From the NCBI RefSeq assembly GCF_017355915.2, contig NZ_JAFEUV020000024.1, positions 1 through 44,423 on the forward strand: a stretch of DNA of 44,423 bases, in the 5' to 3' direction. A program made the translations under genes and the position numbers. Positions 17,433 to 27,800 of this stretch are shown piece by piece; position 1 is the first letter of the stretch; every line of letters starts with the position of its first letter. The notes under the pieces are model-generated. The model made no database searches, was not told the origin of the DNA, and saw nothing but the letters and a program-made list of their open reading frames with translations. The stretch is from Telluribacter roseus (GTDB lineage Bacteria > Bacteroidota > Bacteroidia > Cytophagales > Spirosomataceae).

Positions 17433-18625
17433 CAGGCTACTTCGTTCTTCTTTTGGGCAAAATAGGCTTTGTTCTTATCGATGAGCTGAGTCAGCGTGGC
17501 TACTGAGGCGGCTGATCGCAGACCATCCGCCGGGGTATTCATCACGTAATCCAGCAGGCGATCCACGCTGGACGTAGCCACGTGCATACGGGTATCCGAC
17601 GAAGCGTAGTAGATATATACAGTACCATCCTCATCCACGATCCAGCCGTTGGCAAAAGTTACGTTCGATACATCCCCCACCCGCTCTTCGCCCTCAGGGG
17701 CTATGAAATACCCGCCCGGCTTGTAGACTACCTTGGTCAGGTCATTCAGGTCGGTCATGAACATATAGAGTACATAGCGCAGTCCGGCGGCGGTGTTGCG
17801 TACCCCGTGCGCCAGGTGCAGCCAGCCGTGTTCTGTCCTGATCGGCGCAGGTCCTTGCCCATTCTTTACTTCGTACACCGTATGGTAGCGCTTTTCATCC
17901 ACGATGTATTCTTTTTCTACTACGGCTCCTTCCATGGTATCCGCGAAGCCTAATCCAATACCTCCGCCGGTACCCGCCTCAATGAAGCCATCCTGCGGAC
18001 GGGTATACAGGGCGTACTTGCCATTCACAAACTCAGGGTGTAGTACTACGTTACGCTGCTGAGGCGAAGGTGTTTTCAGGTCCGGCAGACGCTCCCACTC
18101 CACCAGATCCCGGGTTCGTACAATCCCACACTGCGCCACCGCCGACGATTCATCGCCTGGCTTCGCCGAGGGATCTTTGCGCTCGGTACAGAACAGACCG
18201 TAGATCCATCCATCTTCGTGCTGCGTAAGGCGCATGTCGTACACGTTGATATCGGGCTCATCCGTCTCGGGTATACGAGCTGGGTAGTCCCAGAACCGGA
18301 AGTTGTCTACACCGTTGGGACTTTCGGCTACGGCAAAGAATGACTTGCGATCCATCCCTTCGGTACGTACTATGAGCAGGTACCGGCCATCCAGCTTGAT
18401 AGCGCCGGCATTGAAGGCCGCATTGATCCCGAAGCGCTTCATCAGGTACGGGTTGGTCTCGGGGTTGAGGTCGTACTCCCAGTGCAGGGGAGCGTGTTGA
18501 GCCGTCAGTACGGGGTATTTATAGCGCTCATAGATACCATTGCCCAGTGCCTCTTTTTCGTTGGGCTGGGTTACTAGTTGGTCATGAGCCTGCTGTAAAG
18601 CCTGTAGTCTTTGGTCAAAATTCAT
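17432..18625 (-). CDS. GH130 4-O-beta-D-mannosyl-D-glucose phosphorylase
   Basis: Phosphorolyses mannosyl-glucose to alpha-mannose-1-phosphate and glucose in the cytoplasm. 397 residues, no signal peptide. GH130 subgroup 1 features: [59 protein letters not shown], and the likely catalytic D130 in [31 protein letters not shown] and [15 protein letters not shown] follow. The pairing with a coupled cellobiose 2-epimerase supports mannosyl-glucose rather than mannooligosaccharides as substrate. It lies 19 nt after the symporter gene. Confidence 0.92.
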   Translation of the reverse strand: MNFDQRLQALQQAHDQLVTQPNEKEALGNGIYERYKYPVLTAQHAPLHWEYDLNPETNPYLMKRFGINAAFNAGAIKLDGRYLLIVRTEGMDRKSFFAVAESPNGVDNFRFWDYPARIPETDEPDINVYDMRLTQHEDGWIYGLFCTERKDPSAKPGDESSAVAQCGIVRTRDLVEWERLPDLKTPSPQQRNVVLHPEFVNGKYALYTRPQDGFIEAGTGGGIGLGFADTMEGAVVEKEYIVDEKRYHTVYEVKNGQGPAPIRTEHGWLHLAHGVRNTAAGLRYVLYMFMTDLNDLTKVVYKPGGYFIAPEGEERVGDVSNVTFANGWIVDEDGTVYIYYASSDTRMHVATSSVDRLLDYVMNTPADGLRSAASVATLTQLIDKNKAYFAQKKNEVA

Positions 18626-18644
18626 TGTTGATTAGTCTGTTCGG

Positions 18645-20471
18645 TTAAAGTTCTTTTAATCTATCCCACCATGTTTTTTTAAGTATCAGCATCGTCAGGA
18701 GCATCACCAATGCGGTGATGCCCAGGTACGTCCACTCTTTCAGCACCAGGTACATAGGAAGTACCACCAGACTGGTCTGCCAGATAATGCCGATCAGCAC
18801 GTTGAACATGTCTCGTCCAAAATCTCTGTTACGTTCAAAAGAAGGATCTTCCTGTACTACCTTATCGTGAATGGGTCCCCAGAAGCCCCACGGTCGTACG
18901 TTGCGGTAGAAAGTAGTGAGCACCTCCATCTCCGTAGGTGGTGCCAGGTAGGTACCTACGATACACCCGATGAGCGATATCACAAAGAGCAGCGGGAAGT
19001 AGTAGAGGTCCAGGGTGTCGGTGAAGACCGTCGGAAACACCATCGCGGCCAGGATACCCATCAGCATGCCCCAGAAGAAACCGCTGCCATTAAACCGCCA
19101 CCAGTGCCACTTCAACATATTAGCGGCTATATATCCTCCGTACAGGGCCGACACAATCCACTGTAGGATGGAATTGACATCTTTAGCGAAGAAGCCAAGA
19201 ATAATACTGAATAGTACGATGACAATACCTACCGTATAGTTCATCTGCGCAATGCTACTATCAGACGCCTTTTGGTTGACGTACTTCAGGTAAATATCAT
19301 TAACGATGTAGGCCTGAGCGGCATTGAGGGTACCCGCAAAGGTACCTATAAACGACGCCAGCAGCCCCGCCAGCAGCAGGCCCATGATACCTACCGGAGC
19401 AAAGTTGAGGACGGCAGAGGGAAGGATCTTTTCAAAGTCAATGCCCCGCGCTGAGTTCAGGTTCAGCTGCTCGTAGTTCAGGATAGCCAGTACCGCAAAC
19501 CCCATGATCATGAGGTAGCGGGTCGGCATCAGCACCAGGGATACAAACCCACTCATCTTGGCAGCATCCTGCGGGGAGCGGGACGACAGGATCTTCTGCA
19601 TATCATAGTTGGGAGCCGGTCCGGCTATGCTGGCCATGATGCCCTTGGTGAGCATGAGCGTAAAGAAGATGCCGAACATGGAGTAGCGGTCTTCCCGGAT
19701 CTTCTGATTTACCTCATCAATGATCCCGGTCCAGTCCAGCCCCAGCTTGTTGCCAAAGAAGGGGTTGAGCCAGCCATCAGGTACTTTCAGCTCTGCTACC
19801 GAAAGGTTATTCATAGCCAGTACCGCTATCACAATGGCCGAGAGCGTCATGATGATGTACTGGATCAGGTCGGCCCATACGATACTTGACATCCCACCCA
19901 ATACTGCATAAAACACCGCAAACAGTGTAAACAGTACTCCGTAAAAGTGGGGGATAAACTCCGGAGCTACCTCAAAGGGAACATAAGGAGCCATGTACTG
20001 CCAGGGGATGAATATCTCCACAAACTTACCCAGCCCGATAAAGCCATAGGCCATAAAGCCCAGACAACTCAGTAGCGCAAAAACCACGACTATCGTATGG
20101 GAGCGGGTGGCCTGCGGGCCGGTACCAAAGCGGGTGGTGATCCACTCGGCGCCGGTAGTTACGTTGGAGCGGCGCAGCCAGGCCGCCAGGTACATCATCA
20201 TGAATACCTGGTTGAATGAGGGCCAGAGCCAGGGAATCCAGATACTCTTCATGCCATACACAAAGGCCAGCATCACCATCCACAATGTACCTGATATGTC
20301 GAACATACCCGACGCGTTGGACAGCCCGAGCATGTACCAGGGTAGCGTGTTGCCTCCCAGCATATAGGCTTTCTTATCAGCCTTCGCCCTCTTGCGCAGA
20401 AGTACCCCAATCAGTGAAATGGATATCAGATAGACCAGGATAACTGCCAGGTCCAGTAGGGTTAATTTCAT
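18645..20471 (-). CDS. sodium:solute symporter (SSS family), probable mannobiose importer
   Basis: Inner-membrane transporter of 608 residues with about 13-15 hydrophobic segments. The start MKLTLLDLAVILVYLISISL is typical of the SSS/SGLT family; LPWYMLGLSNASGMFDISGT corresponds to the first core helix with the sodium site, and GLLLAGLLASFIGTFAGTLNAAQAYIVNDIY to a conserved later helix. In the known Bacteroides fragilis locus a sugar/sodium symporter sits with GH26, GH130 and epimerase genes, so mannobiose (or a similar disaccharide) is the likely cargo. It lies 48 nt after the mannanase and 19 nt before GH130. Sugar specificity cannot be read from the sequence. Confidence 0.86.
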   Translation of the reverse strand: MKLTLLDLAVILVYLISISLIGVLLRKRAKADKKAYMLGGNTLPWYMLGLSNASGMFDISGTLWMVMLAFVYGMKSIWIPWLWPSFNQVFMMMYLAAWLRRSNVTTGAEWITTRFGTGPQATRSHTIVVVFALLSCLGFMAYGFIGLGKFVEIFIPWQYMAPYVPFEVAPEFIPHFYGVLFTLFAVFYAVLGGMSSIVWADLIQYIIMTLSAIVIAVLAMNNLSVAELKVPDGWLNPFFGNKLGLDWTGIIDEVNQKIREDRYSMFGIFFTLMLTKGIMASIAGPAPNYDMQKILSSRSPQDAAKMSGFVSLVLMPTRYLMIMGFAVLAILNYEQLNLNSARGIDFEKILPSAVLNFAPVGIMGLLLAGLLASFIGTFAGTLNAAQAYIVNDIYLKYVNQKASDSSIAQMNYTVGIVIVLFSIILGFFAKDVNSILQWIVSALYGGYIAANMLKWHWWRFNGSGFFWGMLMGILAAMVFPTVFTDTLDLYYFPLLFVISLIGCIVGTYLAPPTEMEVLTTFYRNVRPWGFWGPIHDKVVQEDPSFERNRDFGRDMFNVLIGIIWQTSLVVLPMYLVLKEWTYLGITALVMLLTMLILKKTWWDRLKEL

Positions 20472-20519
20472 GGGTTGATGTCAGTTAACTACCCGCTGGT
20501 GCGTTGGTGATTCGTGTGT

Positions 20520-21635
20520 TTACCGCTTACTGTATATATTTTCGCGGGCTACTCCCTGTTCGAGTAGTATAGTACCTGAGCCAACCAGCTTCCTTAAATC
20601 TTCCGCACTGGCCTGACCGGGATAAGGTCCAAAGAAATGATCAGCCCGTCCGTTGCGCCAGACGAGCAGGTAGCTCAATCCCGAGTCCTGCACAATAGGT
20701 TGTATAATGCTGGTCCACCACGTGGGTTCGGGTAGCTGGTCCAGGCCCGTTTCGGTAAGGGCCCATACCTTTCCACGCTGCTGCCCCAGCTCCCGTATAG
20801 TACCTACCATACGGCGGGTCGTCTCTATAAAAGTTGTATTGCTCTGGGGGGCGTTGCGGTGATAGTAATCAAAACCCAGAATATCTACGTACTGGTCGCC
20901 GGGGTAGCGCTCGAGGTAGTGGGCTTCATCGCCGAAGTAGTCTGTGGAGTAGGCGTAGAGCAGGTTATGTACTTTGCGTTTCTTTCGCAGGTAGTCTACC
21001 GTAAATCGCCAGAATGCTTTGTATTCTTCGGGAGTCACTTGTCCGGCTCCCCACCAGAACCAGTTGCCTGTATGCTCGTGATAAGGGCGGAATATCACCG
21101 GGATGTACTCGCCTTCCGGCCCTTTCAGGCTCCTGAAGAAATCCGCCAGTCGATCCAGCGTTTTCTCGTAACTCTTCCGGTTGGTTCGGTCCGTCAGGAT
21201 GCGGTGAATGGTAGAGTCGCCTTTGTCCCAGGTGGTTTTGGTGAAGTCGAGGGGGTTGTTGGGATGCCAGCTGATGGTGTTGACGCCTCCGCGCCGGTAG
21301 GTTTCAACGATAGATTGACGTATTTTTTCAAAAGGTACTCCATCCAGATTGACCAGGCTATCCAGCTCCAGATGCCCCAGGTCATGACCTACTACGGCCG
21401 GATGCTCTCCTGTCAGTGTTTTTATATCCGAACGACCTGGATCCCCTACCCACCGGCTGCCGTCTTTGTTCAGGCCGTAGGCCAGCGCATCCTGCTGCCC
21501 AAACAGGACTCCCTTCTGCCGGAGCTGTTTCAGGCTGTTGTAAAGGTTTTTGGTCTCGCGGGTAGCCTTTCTATCAATCTGCGCCATCAGGGCCGTAGGC
21601 CCGATCAGGAGCAGTAGTACTATTCTCTTGAACAT
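20520..21635 (-). CDS. GH26 endo-beta-1,4-mannanase
   Basis: Glycoside hydrolase of 371 residues that cleaves internal beta-1,4-mannosidic bonds. The signal peptide MFKRIVLLLLIGPTALMA has no lipobox cysteine, so the enzyme should be periplasmic rather than anchored at the surface. The acid/base is E187 in FRPYHEHTGNWFWWG and the nucleophile is E295 in ALTETGLDQ, both in classic GH26 settings; SWHPNNPL precedes them. A single domain without a carbohydrate-binding module. A terminator-like hairpin ends only 18 nt before its ATG. It is the first enzyme gene after the surface-protein genes. Confidence 0.93.
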   Translation of the reverse strand: MFKRIVLLLLIGPTALMAQIDRKATRETKNLYNSLKQLRQKGVLFGQQDALAYGLNKDGSRWVGDPGRSDIKTLTGEHPAVVGHDLGHLELDSLVNLDGVPFEKIRQSIVETYRRGGVNTISWHPNNPLDFTKTTWDKGDSTIHRILTDRTNRKSYEKTLDRLADFFRSLKGPEGEYIPVIFRPYHEHTGNWFWWGAGQVTPEEYKAFWRFTVDYLRKKRKVHNLLYAYSTDYFGDEAHYLERYPGDQYVDILGFDYYHRNAPQSNTTFIETTRRMVGTIRELGQQRGKVWALTETGLDQLPEPTWWTSIIQPIVQDSGLSYLLVWRNGRADHFFGPYPGQASAEDLRKLVGSGTILLEQGVARENIYSKR

Positions 21636-21652
21636 AGACTCTGGTGATTACA

Positions 21653-21691
21653 GAAAAAACAATTTGGGATAGGCCAGTGGCCTACCCCAAA
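21653..21691 (-). terminator. terminator-like hairpin directly upstream of the mannanase gene
   Basis: On the minus strand a 13-bp stem (21679-21691 with 21663-21675, one G-U pair) with a 3-nt loop is followed by TTGTTTTTT. It has all parts of an intrinsic terminator but lies between the surface-protein genes and GH26, the U-tract ending about 18 nt before the ATG. It may attenuate expression of the enzyme genes. Confidence 0.7.
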
Positions 21692-21793
21692 CCCAACATC
21701 AATTAACCTATATAAAAATCCATCAAAGCTATTTCTGTGTGTGAAAGTGTTAACAACTAAGCACCCGCCCTTCCTGCGGGAGGCCCTACAACA

Positions 21794-21854
21794 TTTCTGA
21801 ATTCAACAAGCTCAGCAGCCGGGGCCACTTGAGTGAGCTTATTGAATTCAGAAA
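21794..21854 (-). repeat. long hairpin downstream of the surface glycan-binding gene
   Basis: A 13-bp stem (TTTCTGAATTCAA, 21794-21806, with 21842-21854), one mismatch and seven more pairs (21808-21814 with 21834-21840) enclose a 19-nt loop. No T run follows. Its place 27 nt past a stop codon suggests an RNA 3'-end stabiliser or processing site. Confidence 0.6.
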
Positions 21855-21880
21855 CAAGACTTTATTTTAATATACTGCTA

Positions 21881-23092
21881 TTAGTACTTAGGCACGATGC
21901 GGAGGTTGTCCCAGTAGAGTCTCATCTTCTTGGCATCACCACCAAACACGTACACCCGCATCTCTCTGAGCTCATTCACATCAGCAGCATCCAGCGTCTT
22001 TACATTCTGACCTTTCTTGCTGCCGGCGTCGTCTTCACTGTACACAAAGTCAGCCAGAGGAATGGTTACCGTCTGCCAGCCGGACGTCCTGAAAGTAGCA
22101 CCGCTGTAGTTAGTACCGCCCCAGGGGAAGTTGTAGTTGAAAGTACCTCCCTGCGACTTGTACCAGATACGCAGCGGGTTTGAGGTCCAGTCTTCCGGTA
22201 CGTATACTTCCATCTTTATTACGTAACGATCTACGCTACCCGGTGTAACACCATAGTCAGCCAGACGCTTCATATCTGCTACGTGGTAGTCTTCGTTCCA
22301 GTCCCAGGCACCGATGTTGCCATCGATTACTACGTAGTTACCAGAGATAGGCGCCGGATTGGGTCCATTCGAAATCTTGATGGACGTCCAGCCTGGCTTC
22401 TCAGGGTCAGCCGTAAAGATCAGGCCACGCTGATCCTTGTAGTGCAGAGGTACTTCTCGCTCGATGGTACCGTTGCTCACTTTCACGACGGTATTCTCAG
22501 GCGTGTTGGCCGGAATGGCTACACGGATCTCGCTGGCAGTCACGGCAGTGGGCTTCACGGTAGTGGCACCAAAGCTTACCTGGGTATTTTCCTGCGTAAA
22601 ATCATACAGGTCCAGGTTACGCGCCTTGATGATCAGCGTCTGGCCAGCCGGAGTAAACTCTTCCACCGCTCCACCGAAGCCTACAATGGCCAGCGGGGGT
22701 ACATTGACGTTAAAGTTCATGCTGGTTTCACCGGATGCTCCTGACACAGTGATCTTATTCGAGATCTCGCCGGGAATAATTTTCGGGATCTGGAAGGTAA
22801 TCTCACTGGCCGTAACGTGGGCGGCCTTCACATCCACCTCCACATCGTTGACCGTGATCTTACTTATGTTACACAGGTTAGTACCTTTCAGGATGATCCA
22901 CTCGTCCAGTTCAGCGCCCTGGAAGGTTTCGCTACGCTGGGTAGGCTTGGTAACCTCCGTAAGCGTAGGAGCCCCCGAACAGCTTTCAACCGGTACCAGG
23001 CTTTCTTCCTGCTCACAGGCAGTAAAGAGCAGTGACCCCGCCAGGAGGTATACTCCCAATCTCATATATAGCTTGCTTTGTACTTTTTTCAT
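21881..23092 (-). CDS. TIG/IPT-repeat surface glycan-binding lipoprotein
   Basis: Outer-surface lipoprotein of 403 residues (lipobox C26, LLFTACEQ). Two IPT/TIG immunoglobulin-like repeats (about 40-125 and 130-215) are followed by a C-terminal beta-rich domain (about 220-403) with YVVIDGNIGAWDW, YVPEDWTSNPLRIWYKSQGG and KKMRLYWDNLRIVPKY, matching SusE-position glycan-binding proteins. It lies 36 nt after SusD2, the usual place for such a protein. It should present mannan chains to the SusC2/SusD2 complex. Sugar contacts cannot be assigned, although the C-terminal domain is rich in aromatic residues. Confidence 0.85.
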   Translation of the reverse strand: MKKVQSKLYMRLGVYLLAGSLLFTACEQEESLVPVESCSGAPTLTEVTKPTQRSETFQGAELDEWIILKGTNLCNISKITVNDVEVDVKAAHVTASEITFQIPKIIPGEISNKITVSGASGETSMNFNVNVPPLAIVGFGGAVEEFTPAGQTLIIKARNLDLYDFTQENTQVSFGATTVKPTAVTASEIRVAIPANTPENTVVKVSNGTIEREVPLHYKDQRGLIFTADPEKPGWTSIKISNGPNPAPISGNYVVIDGNIGAWDWNEDYHVADMKRLADYGVTPGSVDRYVIKMEVYVPEDWTSNPLRIWYKSQGGTFNYNFPWGGTNYSGATFRTSGWQTVTIPLADFVYSEDDAGSKKGQNVKTLDAADVNELREMRVYVFGGDAKKMRLYWDNLRIVPKY

Positions 23093-23128
23093 GTTCCGAT
23101 AGAGTTATAGATCTTGCCAGCTCTGATA

Positions 23129-24802
23129 TTACCATCCCTGGTTCTGAGGGCCAAAGTTTTTGTTGGTGTTGATCTCCTGAACTGGTACCGGGAAGAGCAG
23201 GTTACGTGGTTCGCGACGCTTCACTACGTTGTTTTCATCCACGCCGATCGCGTTCATCACATCCAGGTAGATACCCCAGCGCATCAGGTCCCACTTACGA
23301 TTCATTTCCAGAGCCAGCTCGCGGGCACGCTCTTCGATCACGTACGAGCGGAACTGCTGCTGGGTCATTCCGGCCGGAGCCGCCGAAGCGTTGCTACGGG
23401 TACGGATGCTGTTGAGAGCGGCGTAAGCCTCAGCGGTAGGTCCACCATTTGCTTCGTTGGCTGCTTCGGCATACACCAGTACGATGTCAGCGTAGCGCAA
23501 TAGCGGGAAGTGGTAGTCGGTACGATCGATGGTATTGTCAGTAACAGCACCAAACTTGGTAAGGCTGGCGTAGTAGAACTCCGCCTGATTAGGCAGATTC
23601 ACCTCTTCACCAGTGTAGCCATACTTAGGATCTCTGGCCTCTACTTTGCTGGCATGCTTGGCCGGGTAGAAGTGCGTGTTACCCCACTGCTTCCAACGGT
23701 GCTGCACTCCTTTTACAACGCGGTCGTCCTTATCGTCTTCGAATAGTTCGTACCAGTGGTGACGCATAGCTACCCAGCGACCGTTAGCTACTTCGCCGTC
23801 GGCATTGAGGTACCCCAGGTACCAGGTGTTGATACCAAGTCCCAGCGCCTGGCTTCCGCTTACGGCCTGTACCATCCAGATATGCTCGCCGCGGTTACGG
23901 TTGGTGATGTTCCATACTTCTGAGTAAGAGGGGAACAGGGTAAACTCCCCGCTATCCATTACTTCTTTGGCCTTATCACGAGCCAGACGGAAGTACTCGG
24001 CTGAATTTACGCCTTCGAGGCCTGCTACTACCTTCTTTGTGAAAGTCAGTCGGGAAGGACTGTCTTTCAGAGTACCGTCAGCGTTCTTGGCAGGACCACC
24101 CTGTACGGTTACCTGAGCACCTTCCAGTGAGCCTGACGCCATAGTTACGTATACTTTGGCGAGCAGGGCGCTGGCGGCTCCCTTGCTTACTCTGCCTACT
24201 TTGAAGCCAGGGTCATTGCGGGTATAGAGGTTGCCTTCGGCCGCTTTCAGTAGTTCTATGATATGATCGTATACCACTTTTACGTCCTGACGTGGCTGCT
24301 GCGGATCCGCGCCCGCTCCCAGCGAAGTAGGCATAATGGGTACCGGACCGAACATACGTACCAGGTAGAAGTATGACCAGGCCTTCAGAAACTGAAACTG
24401 CCCGATAGTGTTCTTACGCGCTCTTTCATCGAAGGTCATTTTTTCGACCGTCTCGATACCTACGTTGGAACGGTGGATGATCTTGTACAATCCTCCCCAA
24501 GTACCTTCGTACATCCAGGTATCGCGGTTGAAGTTACCGGAACCTACCGATCCAAAAGCCCAGCTGGGTCCGGTAGAGTAATCGCTATCGAAGTTTCCGA
24601 TACGAGGCCATACGTCGTAGCGGAACAGGTTTTCGTTGATGGTGGTGTAGGCACCCTGCAGCAGCAGGTCCGCACCACTTTCGCTATCTTCCAGACTAGT
24701 GGGTGAGAGGAAGTCAAATACCTCTTCCTGCAGGGCATCTTCACAGGACGTCGCACTCAGCATACCACCCAGCAGAAAGGTTAAAAACAGTATTTTTCTC
24801 AT
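23129..24802 (-). CDS. SusD/RagB-family nutrient-binding lipoprotein (pair 2, mannan locus)
   Basis: Surface lipoprotein of 557 residues with C20 as lipid anchor (LSATSCEDAL). FQFLKAWSYFYLVRMFGPVPIM and RVSKGAASALLAKVYVTMASG are standard SusD helices; the C-terminal part holds HFPLLRYADIVLVYAEAANE and ERARELALEMNRKWDLMRWG. It lies 34 nt after SusC2 and 36 nt before the glycan-binding protein, as in a standard polysaccharide utilization operon. Predicted ligand: beta-mannan or mannooligosaccharides, from the downstream enzymes. Confidence 0.94.
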   Translation of the reverse strand: MRKILFLTFLLGGMLSATSCEDALQEEVFDFLSPTSLEDSESGADLLLQGAYTTINENLFRYDVWPRIGNFDSDYSTGPSWAFGSVGSGNFNRDTWMYEGTWGGLYKIIHRSNVGIETVEKMTFDERARKNTIGQFQFLKAWSYFYLVRMFGPVPIMPTSLGAGADPQQPRQDVKVVYDHIIELLKAAEGNLYTRNDPGFKVGRVSKGAASALLAKVYVTMASGSLEGAQVTVQGGPAKNADGTLKDSPSRLTFTKKVVAGLEGVNSAEYFRLARDKAKEVMDSGEFTLFPSYSEVWNITNRNRGEHIWMVQAVSGSQALGLGINTWYLGYLNADGEVANGRWVAMRHHWYELFEDDKDDRVVKGVQHRWKQWGNTHFYPAKHASKVEARDPKYGYTGEEVNLPNQAEFYYASLTKFGAVTDNTIDRTDYHFPLLRYADIVLVYAEAANEANGGPTAEAYAALNSIRTRSNASAAPAGMTQQQFRSYVIEERARELALEMNRKWDLMRWGIYLDVMNAIGVDENNVVKRREPRNLLFPVPVQEINTNKNFGPQNQGW

Positions 24803-24836
24803 TTTACTACTTAGTTATTGCTTGGTTAATTGATTG

Positions 24837-27800
24837 TTATAGGGTTGCTCTTACACCAAAGTTGAAAGAGCGGGCATTGGGGTACGAGTTCAGGTCTACA
24901 CCCATTCTACCACCACCTGATCCAAGGCCGTTCACATCGGGATCGTACCAGCTGTACTTGGTCAGAGTCCACAGGTTGTTTCCATTTACGTATAGGTACA
25001 GCGAGCTCAGGCCTTTCACCGGGTTGTTAAAAGTATAGCCCAGGCTAATGTTCTTCAGACGCAGGTACGAGCCATCTTCGATATCGCGGTCCGAGATACG
25101 ACGGTCGCGACGCTCGGTACGCCATGCTTTGGGGTACTTGGCATTGGCTGCATTTTCAGGAGTCCAGCGTAGTGTATACGACTCTTCCAGAGCGTTACGG
25201 ATATCTCCGGTGTTCATGTCGAACAGGTTGGCGTTAAGGATGTCGTTACCCTGTACACCCTGAAGGAAGAAGCTGGCCGTAAACTTCTTGTAGCGGAAGG
25301 TATTGTTGATACCGTACAGGAAGTCAGGGTTGGTGTTACCGATGATAGTACGGTCGCTTTCGTTGATTGACGTCGGATCATCATCCAGGTTTACATACTT
25401 CACTTCACCGATCAGTTCGCGCTGAGACGCTTCGTTCAGGTGAGCCTTAGAAGGATCCGCCTTTACTTCGGCCAGGTTATCGTAGAATCCGTCAGTGACG
25501 TAGCCGTAGATCACCCCGATAGGCTGTCCGTTACGACGCAGGAACACTTCACGTACGTTGTAGTACAGGTTAGAAGCGTACTGATCGCTCTCCAGACCTC
25601 CGATACGGTTGCGGTTGCTGCTGATGTTAGCCGTCAGATCCCACTGCAGCAGGGACGAAGAAGGCAGTACGTGAGCTGTTATTGAAGCCTCAATACCGTG
25701 GTTCGTTACAAAGCCAACGTTTTTGTACTTCACAGGGAATCCTGAGCTGGGAGGCGTTTGCTCTTCAGTCAGCAGGTCAACGGTCTTCTTGGCGTACAAG
25801 TCCAGGGTAGCGTTGAAACGGTTGTTCAGGAATGCCGCGTCAATACCTCCGTTGAACTGGTTGGTAGTTTCCCAGAACAGGTTGGGGTTACCGGGGCGGT
25901 AGCCTTCCACCAGACCGGGCGTAAGTACTCCGTTCACTACACCATTCAGAGGCTGCAGCTGATCCAGCGTCTGGTATGGTCCGATCGACTGGTTACCGGT
26001 CTGGCCGTAGCCTACGCGTAGTTTCAGGTCGTCGAAGAAGTTCAGGTTCTTGATAAATGCTTCGTCCGAGATACGGTATGCTAGAGCTCCCGAGAAGAAG
26101 TCAGCCCACTTGTTATTAGCGGCAAAGGCAGTAGTTCCGTCACGACGGTACGAAATAGTCGCCAGGTACTTACCCTTATAATTATAGTTGGCACGTCCCA
26201 GGAACGACATCAGTCCACCGGCAGTCTGGCCATTCTGGATCTGATAGGTCGACTGGTTACCGCGTCCGAAGTTGAAGTCTTTGGTCAGGTCATCAGGGAA
26301 TCCTGAGGCTGATGTATTCAGGAAGTTGCTCACCCATTGCTCACGGGTTGCACCAGCAAGAGCTACAAACTCATGATCGCCGAACTTCTTGTCGTAGGTA
26401 AACAGTGACTCAAACGTAGTAGCAAACCAGTTGCTGGTGTTCTTACCGGCCAGACCATTGCGTGGCTCACGACCTTCGGTCAGGAAGCGGCCAAAGTACA
26501 TACCCCGGTCGTTGTAGCTGTAGTTAAAACCTACGTTCTGGCGGAACTTCAGGTTAGGCAGGATCTGGATCTCCGCAAAGTTAGACGAGAAGATGCTGTT
26601 ACTAAACAGCTGGTTCTTCATGTTGCGGGTATAGAAGTACGGGTTAGCCATCAACCAGGCCAGCTCGTTGTTCAGCTCCATATTTCTGGAAGGCTCAAAC
26701 ACCGGTACAGTAGGCAGATACGCCAGTGCTGTACGCAGAATACCCTGCAGACCGGCTCCCGAACCACTACCTGAGCTGGTTGGTACTGAGTTGTTCTCAG
26801 AGCGGCTCAGGTTGTTGTTAGTACTCAGAGTCAGCCACTTGTTGAAGGTACGGTATACATTGGCCCGTACGGAGTAGCGCTTGAAGTCAGAGTTAACGAT
26901 GATCCCCTGCTGGTTTACGTAGTTACCTGATACCGAGTAGCCACCGTCTTTGGTAGCACCGTGGAAGCTCAGGGTATAGTCCTGCGAAGGAGCTACCTGG
27001 AAGATCTGGTTCTGCCAGTTGGTTCCCCGGAAGTTTTCTACGGGAATGTTACCTGACAGTGTATTAGTAATACCGTTCAGGAAGTCCTCCGGCTTAGGCA
27101 GGTAGTAGTTCTGGATCCGGCTAATCTGAGTTCTGGTCACAGGATCCACCCAGGTAGTATCTGACATCATCATACCGGGGAACGGCAGACGGTCATACGG
27201 ACGGCCTTCGTAGTAAAGCGCGTTCTGTACCCCTTCGTTCATGTACATGGCGTACTGGTGCGCGCTCATCAGAGGGATGTTCTTAGACACCTGTGAGAAA
27301 CCTACGTTCGTGGTAAATTCCACTATGTTACGGCCCTCGCCGCTGCCTTTCTTGGTTGTGATCAATACAACCCCGTTGGCACCACGTGAACCGTAGATAG
27401 CGGTAGCCGAAGCATCTTTCAGTACCTCAATCGACTCGATGTCCTGAGGGTTCAGGAAGTTCAGCGGGTTAGAGTTCTGGCTGGTATTATCAAGGCTGGC
27501 TCCTACTACTGAGTTAGAAGCACCGCCACCCGATGTAAAAGGAATACCATCGATTACGTACAGAGGCTGGGTGTTGCTGGAGAAAGAGTTAGAACCCCGT
27601 ACCTGGATGTTCACGCCACCACCGGGAGCACCGTCATTTTTCTGTACCATTACCCCGGCCATACGTCCCTGCAGACCCTGGCTGATGTTAACGGGGTTGG
27701 CCTGAAGCATTTCTTTGGTATTAACAGACGATACCGATCCGGTCAGGTCGCGCTTCTTCTGCACACCGTACCCCACGATCACTACCTGCTCCAGCATGCG

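Noticed and set aside
20859-21617. 252-codon open frame opposite the GH26 gene
   Set aside because: GH26 on the other strand has intact catalytic motifs; the antisense frame has no family-like motif and arises from codon bias.
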